Positions 6,957 to 12,322 of a DNA stretch of 15,022 bases are shown here, piece after piece. The first letter of the stretch is position 1; each line of letters begins with the position of its first letter. The position numbers and the translations under genes were made by a program. Under the pieces are notes generated by a model, which had not been told where the DNA came from, made no database searches, and saw only the letters and a program-made list of their open reading frames with translations. This stretch comes from JBJSXF01 sp046086225 (GTDB taxonomy: Bacteria; Actinomycetota; Acidimicrobiia; IMCC26256; PALSA-610): positions 1 to 15,022 of the forward strand of contig JBJSXF010000102.1 in the NCBI GenBank assembly GCA_046086225.1, given 5' to 3'.

Positions 6957-7352
6957 GTGGCGGGATCAGCCGAGACGCTCCAGGTGCTTCGGACATATGC
7001 CGGTGCATGGCTGGCAGGGGACCTCGACGCGGTGCTCGGCTCATATCACGACGACATAGAACTGCACTACATGGGCTCAAGTCCGTTGGCCGGCACGCAT
7101 TCCGGTCGTGACTCCGCGTTCGCCGCGCTCGGCCAGGCCTCGCTCCGAACGAGTCGGAAGCTCATTGCCGTTGAGGATGTGCTGGTGGGTGAGTCACTCG
7201 GCGCGCTCATCGCCGTCGAGGATCTCGGTGATCCGCCCCGTCGGGTGCGCCGCGTGCTCCTCTACCGGGTGCAGGACGGCAAGCTGCGCGAGTGCTGGTT
7301 GTTCGACGAGGATCAGCGGTTCGTCGACGAGTTGTGGTCGACTGAGGCCTGA
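6957..7352 (+). CDS. NTF2-like / SnoaL-like domain protein
   Basis: This 131-residue protein has the cone-shaped NTF2-like pattern: an N-terminal helix pair (ETLQVLRTYAGAWLAGDLDAVLG), then SYHDDIELHYMGSSPLAGTHSGRD, then long beta strands ending VRRVLLYRVQDGKLRECWLFDEDQRFVDELW. The SnoaL-type families with this shape act as small isomerases, hydrolases or binding proteins; no catalytic pair can be fixed here. GTG 6957 was chosen because a TAGGAT box lies 7 nt upstream; an ATG at 6939 would add six residues but precedes the box. The DUF1272 gene follows after 8 nt and is probably cotranscribed. GC is lower than in the backbone genes. Confidence 0.78.
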   Translation: MAGSAETLQVLRTYAGAWLAGDLDAVLGSYHDDIELHYMGSSPLAGTHSGRDSAFAALGQASLRTSRKLIAVEDVLVGESLGALIAVEDLGDPPRRVRRVLLYRVQDGKLRECWLFDEDQRFVDELWSTEA

Positions 7353-7360
7353 GGAGTTCC

Positions 7361-7543
7361 ATGCTGGAGATGCGACCGGTCTGCGAGAGGTGCGATGCGG
7401 CTCTGGCGGACGACGGAGACGCCGCCATCTGCAGCTTCGAGTGCACGTTCTGTAGCCAATGTGCTGCTGAACTCGAGCACCGTTGCCCGAACTGCGGCGG
7501 CGAACTGGTCCGTCGTCCTCGCCGCACGCCGGCTGCAGTCTGA
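7361..7543 (+). CDS. DUF1272 zinc-ribbon-like small protein
   Basis: This 60-residue protein has the complete DUF1272 pattern: MLEMRPVCERC, then ICSFECTFCSQCA, then HRCPNCGGELVRRPRR. Eight cysteines (8, 11, 24, 28, 31, 34, 42, 45) form CxxC-type pairs that suggest bound zinc. The function of the family is unknown. The start is supported by GAGGAG at 7351-7356, which overlaps the stop of the preceding gene, so the pair is an operon. The residues after RRPRR (TPAAV) are the last before the junction with the truncated response regulator and may be post-junction sequence. Confidence 0.88.
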   Translation: MLEMRPVCERCDAALADDGDAAICSFECTFCSQCAAELEHRCPNCGGELVRRPRRTPAAV

Positions 7544-7562
7544 CGATCCCCACCTCGTCTCG

Positions 7563-8156
7563 GTGAAGAACCATCGACCCGACGTCGTGCTGATGGACAT
7601 CCGCATGCCCGTCATGGACGGCATCACCGCGACGCGCCACCTCCACGACGCGGGCGGGCCGCCGGTGCTCGTGCTGACGACCTTCGGCGATGATGACGTG
7701 CTCTGGGGGGCTCTCCAGGCAGGGGCGGCTGGTTTCCTGCTCAAGGACACCACCGCCGACGACCTCATCGCAGCACTGCGCACCGTGGCCGGCGGTGGAT
7801 CATGGCTCGATCCCCGAGTGAAACCACGAGTCCTCGAGGCGGTCCGCGGTGCCCAACGTGCCGACCAGGGACGCATCCGCGGCTTTGCGGATCTCTCGGA
7901 GCGGGAGCGCGAGGTGCTGGCGCTCATCGCATCGGGTGCGTCGAGCCCGGAGATCGCCGAACAGCTGTACCTGAGTGAACGGACCGTCAAGGGGCACGTG
8001 AGCAACATCTTCGCCAAGCTCGGTGCCCGTGACCGCGCTGCGGCGATCATCCTCGCGTTCGAAGCCGGACGGGTGGAGCCACGAGGCTCCGTCAGGCCGG
8101 TGCCGTCGACATCGGCGGGTCTGCGTGCCAACGGCCTGCCTCGAACGAGGGGTTGA
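7563..8156 (+). pseudogene. 5'-truncated NarL/LuxR-family response regulator
   Basis: Homology begins near VKNHRPDVVLMDIRMPVMDG. The phosphoacceptor Asp (VVLMD), the conserved Thr (VLTTFGD) and the Lys (GFLLKDT) are present. The first about 45 residues of the receiver domain (beta1, the acidic DD metal pocket and alpha1-beta2) are missing. The C-terminal LuxR helix-turn-helix is complete (LSEREREVLALIASGASSPEIAEQLYLSERTVKGHVSNIFAKLG, about residues 111-154 from this GTG). The frame runs back without a stop into the DUF1272 gene in another frame, but that part has no receiver similarity. No sensor kinase is nearby. A receiver without its acidic pocket should not accept phosphate; the DNA-binding part could still be made from GTG 7563, for which no ribosome binding site is visible. 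Most likely a recombination-truncated remnant. Confidence 0.78.
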
Positions 8157-8298
8157 GCGATCCAGCGATCGATACCGATCGCGCACAGCGCCATCCGGGC
8201 GTTCAGGTCGTGCTCGGGACTACCGAGTGCACGGGACGCAACCGAGAGTTCGAATCGTTTCACTACCGGACGCGGTGATTGAACGGCAGTCTGGATGG

Positions 8299-8973
8299 AT
8301 GGAACAACGACGCTCATCCCGACTCGACGAACCCGAACTTGCCGAGGTCCTCGCGGCTCTGCACTCTCGTGCAGAAGTCAATGACGAGAAGGTGATCCCG
8401 CGTGTGTTGAATGCCGCAGCGGAGCGGGGCGCACAGAGTGACCAAGACATGTCTGACCTGCTGGCGGATGCCTACATCCCGATCAGCCCGATCGTCGGGC
8501 GATTACTCCACGTGCTCGCCCTCTCACGCCAACCCGGTCGCATCGTCGAGTTCGGCACGTCGCACGGGCTGTCGACGATCTACCTCGCGGCAGCGACGAG
8601 AACGCACGATGCGCCGGTGATCACCACCGAAGCCGAGCCATCGAAGATCGCCGCCGCCCGAGAGAACTTCTCGGCCGCTGGTGTGGCCGACCGGATCGAA
8701 CTGCGAGTCGGGGATGCGTTCGAGACACTCGCCAACTTCGACGAGCCGATCAGCCTTTTGTTCCTCGACGGATGGAAGGGATTGTATCTCCCGCTCCTCC
8801 GTCAACTGGAGGGCTGTCTGGTCAACGGGGCGATCGTGGTCGCCGACGACACGACACTCCTGCCTGAACTCTGCGCCGATTACCTCGACTACATCCGCAG
8901 TAAGACCAGTTCCTACGTGTCGTCGTCGTTGCCGGTCGACGATGGGCTGGAAGTGAGCGTCGTCATCCGATGA
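8299..8973 (+). CDS. Class I SAM-dependent O-methyltransferase-like protein
   Basis: This 224-residue protein has the Rossmann-like fold of catechol/caffeoyl-CoA-type or Methyltransf_24 O-methyltransferases. Motif I is GRIVEFGTSHGLSTIYLAAA, which binds SAM; the acidic end of beta2 is ITTEAEPSKIAAARENF; motif IV is LLFLDGWKGLY; and IVVADDTTLL follows. The final strand pair (VSSSLPVDDGLEVSVVIR) completes the sheet. The acceptor substrate is unknown. The ATG at 8299 was chosen as the conservative start; an in-frame GTG at 8275 would add eight residues. The stop overlaps the next gene's ATG by 4 nt (ATGA), so the two are translationally coupled and may act together. GC is low relative to the backbone. 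Confidence 0.8.
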   Translation: MEQRRSSRLDEPELAEVLAALHSRAEVNDEKVIPRVLNAAAERGAQSDQDMSDLLADAYIPISPIVGRLLHVLALSRQPGRIVEFGTSHGLSTIYLAAATRTHDAPVITTEAEPSKIAAARENFSAAGVADRIELRVGDAFETLANFDEPISLLFLDGWKGLYLPLLRQLEGCLVNGAIVVADDTTLLPELCADYLDYIRSKTSSYVSSSLPVDDGLEVSVVIR

Positions 8974-9368
8974 GTGAGCGAACCGAACGCATCGTCGCCG
9001 ACATCGCTCTCGTAGCTACCTTCGTGCTGGCCTTCCTCACCCATGAGAACGGAGCAGTGATTCATTCGCTGGTCTCGCTGGTGTTCACGGCCGTGTTGAT
9101 CCATCACGTGAAGCACAGTTGGTCCGCGTACCGACGACCCCGACGGCGCTCCAAGTGGGCGGTGAACCAGACCATCGCGATGCTGATGGCGGCAACGACC
9201 GTGACCGGTCTGACCTTCTGGATCGGAGGCGACGACTACGCGCTCGCCCATGGTCCGCTGTCGGTGGCGGCGGCAATTGCAGTGCTCCCGCACGCCTGGG
9301 TACATCGACGGAAGGTGGTGCGGCTCGTCAGGCGACAGTCAAGCTCCTTTGTAGGCTCGGCCGGGTGA
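8970..9368 (+). CDS. Small membrane protein, DUF4405-like
   Basis: This 132-residue protein has three or four predicted membrane helices (about 9-24, 28-46, 66-86, 92-108) separated by a basic RRPRRRSK loop. The many histidines near helix ends (His25, His32, His45, His46, His49, His94, His108, His112) match the layout of DUF4405 and cytochrome b561-like proteins that may bind heme, although heme binding is inference. The start ATG overlaps the methyltransferase stop (ATGA). The stop overlaps the putative leaderless uORF of the LysR gene. No known partner is adjacent. Confidence 0.65.
   Translation: MSERTERIVADIALVATFVLAFLTHENGAVIHSLVSLVFTAVLIHHVKHSWSAYRRPRRRSKWAVNQTIAMLMAATTVTGLTFWIGGDDYALAHGPLSVAAAIAVLPHAWVHRRKVVRLVRRQSSSFVGSAG
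9352..9357 (+). promoter_or_regulatory. -10 box TAGGCT ahead of the LysR gene
   Basis: TAGGCT lies 7 nt before a GTG at 9365, the same spacing as the leaderless promoters in this window. However, that GTG opens a 9-codon ORF, not the LysR frame. LysR itself starts at 9391 behind its own Shine-Dalgarno-like GGGAGAG (9376-9382). Confidence 0.5.
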
Positions 9369-9394
9369 GGGTCGTGGGAGAGCCGGACCTGTGA
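9365..9394 (+). CDS. Putative leaderless 9-codon upstream ORF of the LysR gene
   Basis: GTG 9365 sits 7 nt after the TAGGCT box. The frame reads VRVVGEPDL and stops at TGA 9392-9394, overlapping the LysR start codon GTG 9391 by 2 nt (GTGA). Such an arrangement could couple LysR translation to passage of ribosomes through the uORF. No codons suggest a specific attenuator amino acid. Its reality rests only on spacing. Confidence 0.3.
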   Translation: MRVVGEPDL

Positions 9395-10347
9395 GATCCA
9401 CGGACATCGACCTGAACCTGTTGCGCGTGCTCGACGCACTGCTCGAGCACGGCTCCGTTGCCGGAGCCGCGAAGGCCCTCCGCCTCTCGCCCCCAGCGGT
9501 GTCCCGATCGCTCGCCCGCCTACGTTCGGCGGTCGATGACCCACTGTTCGTCCGAGCGGGCCGAGCACTCGTCCCGACCGCTGTTGCCATCAGCCTGCGC
9601 GAACCAAGCCGCAAGGCACTCATGGCTGCTGTTGCGGTACTCACCCCGACGCCGTCCACCGAACCCGAACGGATCCAGCGCCGGTTCGTCATCTGCGCCG
9701 ACGACGCCATCGTCGCTGCACTGGCTCTCCCGTTGATCGCCAAGGTCCGAACGACTGCACCCGGGGTGGAGATCGCTTTCGTCCGGGAGGAACACGACGC
9801 GATCGGCAAGTTCCGCGCTGGCGCCATCGACCTGCGCATCGACGCTCACGCCGATGCGCAGCACGACATCAAGTCCGAGGTCATCCTCACCGACCGGTTC
9901 GTCGCAGCCGTCCGCACCGACCACCGGCTGCTCGAGGGCCGGATGACAGCCAAGCGCTATGCCGAGGCCCATCACATCACGGTGTCACCAAAGGGCAAGC
10001 GCAGCGGACCGATCGATGACGCGCTCGGCGAGCACGGCCTGGCCAGAGAACACGTCACCACCGTCACGAGCTTCGTCGTGGCAGCACATCTCGTCGCTGC
10101 CACCGACCTCGTGGGGTCACTTCCGCTGTCGATCGTGGCGCTGATGTCGCGCACCCTTCCCATCGCCGCAGTGGACATCCCTGCAACGATCCCCAGCTTC
10201 GACATCCACCTCATCTGGCACCAACGCGACGAGCACGACGTCGCCCATCGGTGGCTCCGCTCACAGATCCTCGAATCCTTCACCGAACTCAGGCGGACCG
10301 TGGCCGCCTATCCCGCAACGACATCGACAGCAAGATCCGGCTCATGA
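9391..10347 (+). CDS. LysR-family transcriptional regulator
   Basis: This 318-residue protein has the LysR layout. Residues 5-65 are the winged helix-turn-helix (DLNLLRVLDALLEHGSVAGAAKALRLSPPAVSRSLARLR, then DDPLFVRAGRALVPT). Residues about 95-300 are the periplasmic-binding-like effector domain (RRFVICADDAIVAALALPLI, then GAIDLRIDAHADAQ, VAAVRTDHRLL, FVVAAHLVAATDLVGSLPLSI, and FDIHLIWHQRDEHDVAHRWLR). The wHTH is closest in style to NodD/SyrM-type members. The effector is unknown. LysR genes usually sit divergent from a target, but here the flanking genes are co-oriented and the next sequence is an F420/PPOX-type fragment, a plausible lost target. The start at GTG 9391 is preceded by GGGAGAG. 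Confidence 0.85.
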   Translation: MRSTDIDLNLLRVLDALLEHGSVAGAAKALRLSPPAVSRSLARLRSAVDDPLFVRAGRALVPTAVAISLREPSRKALMAAVAVLTPTPSTEPERIQRRFVICADDAIVAALALPLIAKVRTTAPGVEIAFVREEHDAIGKFRAGAIDLRIDAHADAQHDIKSEVILTDRFVAAVRTDHRLLEGRMTAKRYAEAHHITVSPKGKRSGPIDDALGEHGLAREHVTTVTSFVVAAHLVAATDLVGSLPLSIVALMSRTLPIAAVDIPATIPSFDIHLIWHQRDEHDVAHRWLRSQILESFTELRRTVAAYPATTSTARSGS

Positions 10348-10532
10348 CGCGGGTCGACGCCGGGAAGGTGAATCTCATCCGGAACAACCCTCGCGTCGAG
10401 CTCCCCACTTGTAACCGGATCGGCATCGAGGACGACTGCAGTGCGGCGCGTGTGACCAATCGCCGAACGGATCCGATGGTCCCATTCAGGGACAGCCAGA
10501 CGACGTCCGGGTGCTCAATCCGTGCTCAGTAA
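10323..10532 (+). pseudogene. Fragment of a PPOX-class, F420-dependent-type flavin/deazaflavin protein
   Basis: In this frame the sequence reads SKIRLMTRVDAGKVNLIRNN, then PRVELPTCNRIGIEDDCSAARV. That resembles the middle of PPOX-class F420-dependent oxidoreductases (a pattern like T-DAGKVKRIRNNPRVELAPC-RG followed by ARV). Only about 42 residues look homologous (roughly to 10448); the N- and C-terminal parts of the split barrel are absent. The following codons to the TAA at 10530-10532 show no similarity. There is no separate start, and the piece overlaps the LysR 3' end. It appears to be a remnant. The call is from pattern memory alone. Confidence 0.5.
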
Positions 10533-10606
10533 CTTCCGGAACCACCCGGAATCGCCGGACTGGGCAGGAGTCAAACCCAGTGTTTTCGGGACTTTCCGGA
10601 CTGAGC
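10511..10606. repeat. Cluster of short direct and inverted repeats at the island's right end (attP-arm-like)
   Basis: GTGCTCA occurs at 10511-10517 and 10522-10528, an 11-bp period. TTCCGG (10534-10539) and CCGGAA (10546-10551) form an inverted repeat with a 6-nt loop. CCGGACTGGGC (10555-10565) and CCGGACTGAGC (10596-10606) are near-identical direct repeats 41 bp apart. ACTGGG and CCCAGT (10559-10581) form a hairpin followed by GTTTT. Such clustered arm sites next to a core are usual in attP of tyrosine integrases; their role here is inferred. Confidence 0.45.
10559..10585 (+). terminator. Possible weak intrinsic terminator at island right end
   Basis: A 6-bp stem ACTGGG/CCCAGT with an 11-nt loop is followed by GTTTT, the only stem followed by a T-run noticed in the window. 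It would end plus-strand transcription from LysR and the PPOX remnant. The long loop makes it weak, and the sequence may instead belong to the attP-like repeats. Confidence 0.3.
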
Positions 10607-10631
10607 GAGACAGGGCGGACAAGTCCTCGGT

Positions 10632-10658
10632 GGCTTCGTCACCCAGTCGCAGCGTCAT
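10632..10658 (-). pseudogene. Displaced 5' end of prx (first nine codons)
   Basis: The minus strand encodes MTLRLGDEA from ATG 10656-10658, preceded by AGGGAG (10666-10671) with 7-nt spacing. This is the usual N-terminus of Prx6-type peroxiredoxins, just before the APDFTAES that resumes at 6853. After the Ala codon the frame enters the island and continues with unrelated residues (TEDLSALSRSVRKV and so on) to a stop at 10515, giving a 47-residue truncated product. An ATG at 10721 in the same frame could add 21 residues but lacks a comparable ribosome binding site. The piece was first considered as a ribbon-helix-helix antitoxin; orientation, position and the exact fit to the prx body make the prx reading much better. 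Confidence 0.75.
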
Positions 10659-11152
10659 GTGCTTGCTCCCTTCCCGACCGCCGCCGGCCGGAATCTCTGT
10701 AAATCCGATGTGAATAGTCATGTTCAGCACCCTCGGCGGCCCCGCCCGGTACCGGGTGTGGATCCCGCGCCGATCGGGCTCCGGCCCGGTGGCCGTCCGG
10801 TGATCGGCCCGCCTCGGACGACCGACGGTGAGCGACCGCCGACAGGAGTCGTGCGCCTGACGACCGGCTGACGGGACGGCGGGCGCGCGGGCTCGGACGC
10901 GCTCGTCGGCCGGGTGACCGGAGCGCACTCGCGGCCGATCGAGCGGTTGCCGAGGAGTGATCGTGGCGTGATTCGGGGACACGACGCGAGCGGTCGCCCC
11001 GTGGCTGATGTTGCGCATGTGGTTCGGATCCCGGTCGATCGTCCGAATCGTCGCGATGGCGCGCCGACGGCCGCGCCGGAGATGCGCGACGAGGGCGACG
11101 GAGCCGCGCGACGGATTGGCCCCCGCCCGCACTTTGCGATTGACTGCCGCCC
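10659..11152. other. 494-bp gene-free region between prx 5' end and DUF3052 gene
   Basis: No convincing coding sequence is seen on either strand; the frames are Arg/Pro/Ser-rich shadow-like translations. It holds the prx ribosome binding site, a relatively AT-rich patch at about 10690-10726 with a TGAA-N8-TTCA dyad (10711-10726) where a prx promoter or operator could lie, a 12-bp palindrome CCCGGTACCGGG (10745-10756), and at its right end the probable DUF3052 promoter. As the shared upstream region of two divergent genes it is long for this compact genome. A small RNA or 5' leader could be present but is not demonstrable. Confidence 0.5.
11140..11145 (+). promoter_or_regulatory. Possible -10 box TTGACT (DUF3052 gene)
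   Basis: TTGACT ends 7 nt before GTG 11153, the same spacing as the other leaderless promoters, but has T instead of A at the second position. It modestly supports the 11153 start. Confidence 0.3.
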
Positions 11153-11575
11153 GTGGTGGGGATCCCGATCTCGTCGCTCGCTCGGCGCCTCGGCATCGAG
11201 CCGGGGAGCCGCATCGGGTTGATCCGCGCACCGGAGGGTTTCGAGCGCGTGCTCGAACCGTTGCCCGAACGGGTGCGCATCCGCACTCAGGCGCGCGCGA
11301 CGCTCGACGTCGTCGTGTTCTTCGCGACGCGACGCGCCGAGCTCGACCGTCGCTTCGCCACGCTCGCCCGCGCCGTCGGTGAGGAGGGTGCGCTCTGGAT
11401 CGCGTGGCCGAGGCGCAGCGCGTGTGTCGCCACCGACCTCCGCGAGGCGGTCGTACGCGAGATCGGCACCGCGCACGGTCTCGTCGACGAGAAGCTCGGC
11501 TCCCTCGACGAGCACTGGTCGGCCGTTCGCTTCGTGCCCCCGACTGTCGCCCGGTTCGCCAGCCGCGCCAGTTGA
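11153..11575 (+). CDS. DUF3052 family protein
   Basis: This 140-residue actinobacterial protein has the DUF3052 pattern: PISSLARRLGIEPGSRIGLIRAPEGF at the N-terminus, DVVVFFATRRAELDRRFATLARAVGEEGALWIAWPRR in the middle, and ATDLREAVVREIGTAHGLVDEKLGSLDEHWSAVRFV at the C-terminus. The function of the family is unknown; its fold pattern recalls a methyltransferase-like Rossmann sheet without the SAM motif. The start at GTG 11153 is supported by the hexamer TTGACT 7 nt upstream. The SRAP gene follows after 27 bp on the same strand, so the two are probably cotranscribed. Its divergent neighbour was prx before the island inserted. Confidence 0.85.
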   Translation: MVGIPISSLARRLGIEPGSRIGLIRAPEGFERVLEPLPERVRIRTQARATLDVVVFFATRRAELDRRFATLARAVGEEGALWIAWPRRSACVATDLREAVVREIGTAHGLVDEKLGSLDEHWSAVRFVPPTVARFASRAS

Positions 11576-11602
11576 TCGGGCCCGGGTTCCCGGCGGCCTG
11601 AC

Positions 11603-12322
11603 GTGTGCGGTCGCTTCGTCCTGGCCACGCCCCCGGCGGCGTTGGCCGATCACTTCGCCGTCGACGAGGTACGGGGCGGAACCGACGGACCCGACTACAA
11701 CGTCACGCCTCGGCGCGAGGTCGTCGTCGTGGCCGAGAGCGGCGGGACCCGGGTGCTCGACATCGTGCGCTGGGGACTCGTACCGCCGTGGGCGAAGGAC
11801 GTCTCGGTCGGTGACCGCATGATCAACGCCCGGGCGGAGACGGTGGCGACCTCGAACGCCTATCGCCGGGCCTTCGCTCGCCGCCGGTGCATCGTCCCGG
11901 CCGACGGCTTCTACGAGTGGAAGCGAATCGGCGGTCCCCCGAGCCGACCCCGCAAGCAGCCCTGGTACTTCCGGCGGCGCGACGGCGCGCCCCTGGCCTT
12001 CGCCGGCCTCTGGGAGTCGTGGCGCGATCCCGCCGGCGGGGAGGACGCACCCCGGCTGCGCACCTGCACGATCATCACGACCGCATCCGACGCCGTGGTC
12101 GGTGCGGTGCACGAGCGAATGCCCGCGCTGCTCGCCGACGACGCGTGGGACGCCTGGCTCGATCCCGAGAACGACGACACCGTCGTGCTGCAGACCCTGC
12201 TCGGTCCGGCGCGCGACGGAATGCTCGAAGCCTGGCCGGTGTCGCGCCGGGTCAACACGCCGGCGAGCAACGACGCCGAGCTCGTCGTGCCCGTCCCCGA
12301 GGAAGCGATGGAGGAGCAGTGA
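11603..12322 (+). CDS. SRAP-domain protein (HMCES/YedK type), abasic-site DNA-protein crosslinker
   Basis: This is a 239-residue SOS-response-associated peptidase family protein. Family members shield abasic sites in single-stranded DNA by forming a thiazolidine crosslink through Cys2 after removal of Met1. All key residues are present: MCGRF with Cys2, YNVTP with Asn33, INARAET at 74-80, GFYEW with Glu105, and HERMP with His170. VRWGLVPPWAKD (55-66) and RRVNTPASND near the end are also family marks. The start is the GTG at 11603, the only one that puts Cys at position 2. The downstream gene begins at the stop (TGATG, 1-bp overlap). No LexA box was recognised upstream. Confidence 0.95.
   Translation: MCGRFVLATPPAALADHFAVDEVRGGTDGPDYNVTPRREVVVVAESGGTRVLDIVRWGLVPPWAKDVSVGDRMINARAETVATSNAYRRAFARRRCIVPADGFYEWKRIGGPPSRPRKQPWYFRRRDGAPLAFAGLWESWRDPAGGEDAPRLRTCTIITTASDAVVGAVHERMPALLADDAWDAWLDPENDDTVVLQTLLGPARDGMLEAWPVSRRVNTPASNDAELVVPVPEEAMEEQ
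12310..12316 (+). promoter_or_regulatory. Strong ribosome binding site GGAGGAG for the MDMPI-family gene
   Basis: GGAGGAG lies within the last codons of the SRAP gene, 5 nt before ATG 12322. With the TGATG stop-start overlap it indicates translational coupling and fixes the start. Confidence 0.7.

Larger units (their letters stand above)
6854..10631. mobile_element. 3778-bp integrated island splitting prx, with tRNA-Leu fragment at left and attP-like repeats at right
   Basis: The limits are set by the two halves of prx. On the plus strand GGC (the prx Ala9 codon read on minus) stands at both edges, 6851-6853 and 10632-10634, as a 3-bp duplication or microhomology. Base composition drops inside: a sampled line at 9001 is 34/60 G+C and one at 8941 is 37/60, against 45/60 at 4021 and 49/60 at 12361. 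The left edge is the 3' half of tRNA-Leu(UAA); the right edge has clustered short repeats. This is what an element with a tRNA-type attP would leave after integrating at a secondary site. No recombinase gene or terminal inverted repeats are visible, so the element is either decayed or was moved by other means. Confidence 0.7.

Noticed and set aside
7313..8317. 334-residue minus-strand ORF opposite the response regulator
   Set aside because: Mostly antisense of the receiver and HTH sequence; only a short stretch near 8157-8263 looks potentially meaningful and is listed separately.
10559..10581. Second tRNA T-arm fragment (minus strand GGGTTTGACTCC)
   Set aside because: The flanking bases do not make a 5-bp stem around a 7-nt loop, and no acceptor strand follows.
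6854..10631. Classical insertion sequence
   Set aside because: No transposase and no terminal inverted repeats at the two edges; the 3-bp GGC match is too short to prove a target duplication.
10515..10658. 47-residue minus-strand ORF starting MTLRLGDEA, first read as a ribbon-helix-helix antitoxin
   Set aside because: Only the first residues resemble an RHH strand, and no toxin gene is adjacent. The same residues match the missing prx N-terminus in the right place and orientation.
10914..11222. Plus-strand ORF across the gene-free region
   Set aside because: Arg/Pro/Gly/Ser-rich composition, no motif, no start signal, and it overlaps the DUF3052 gene in another frame.
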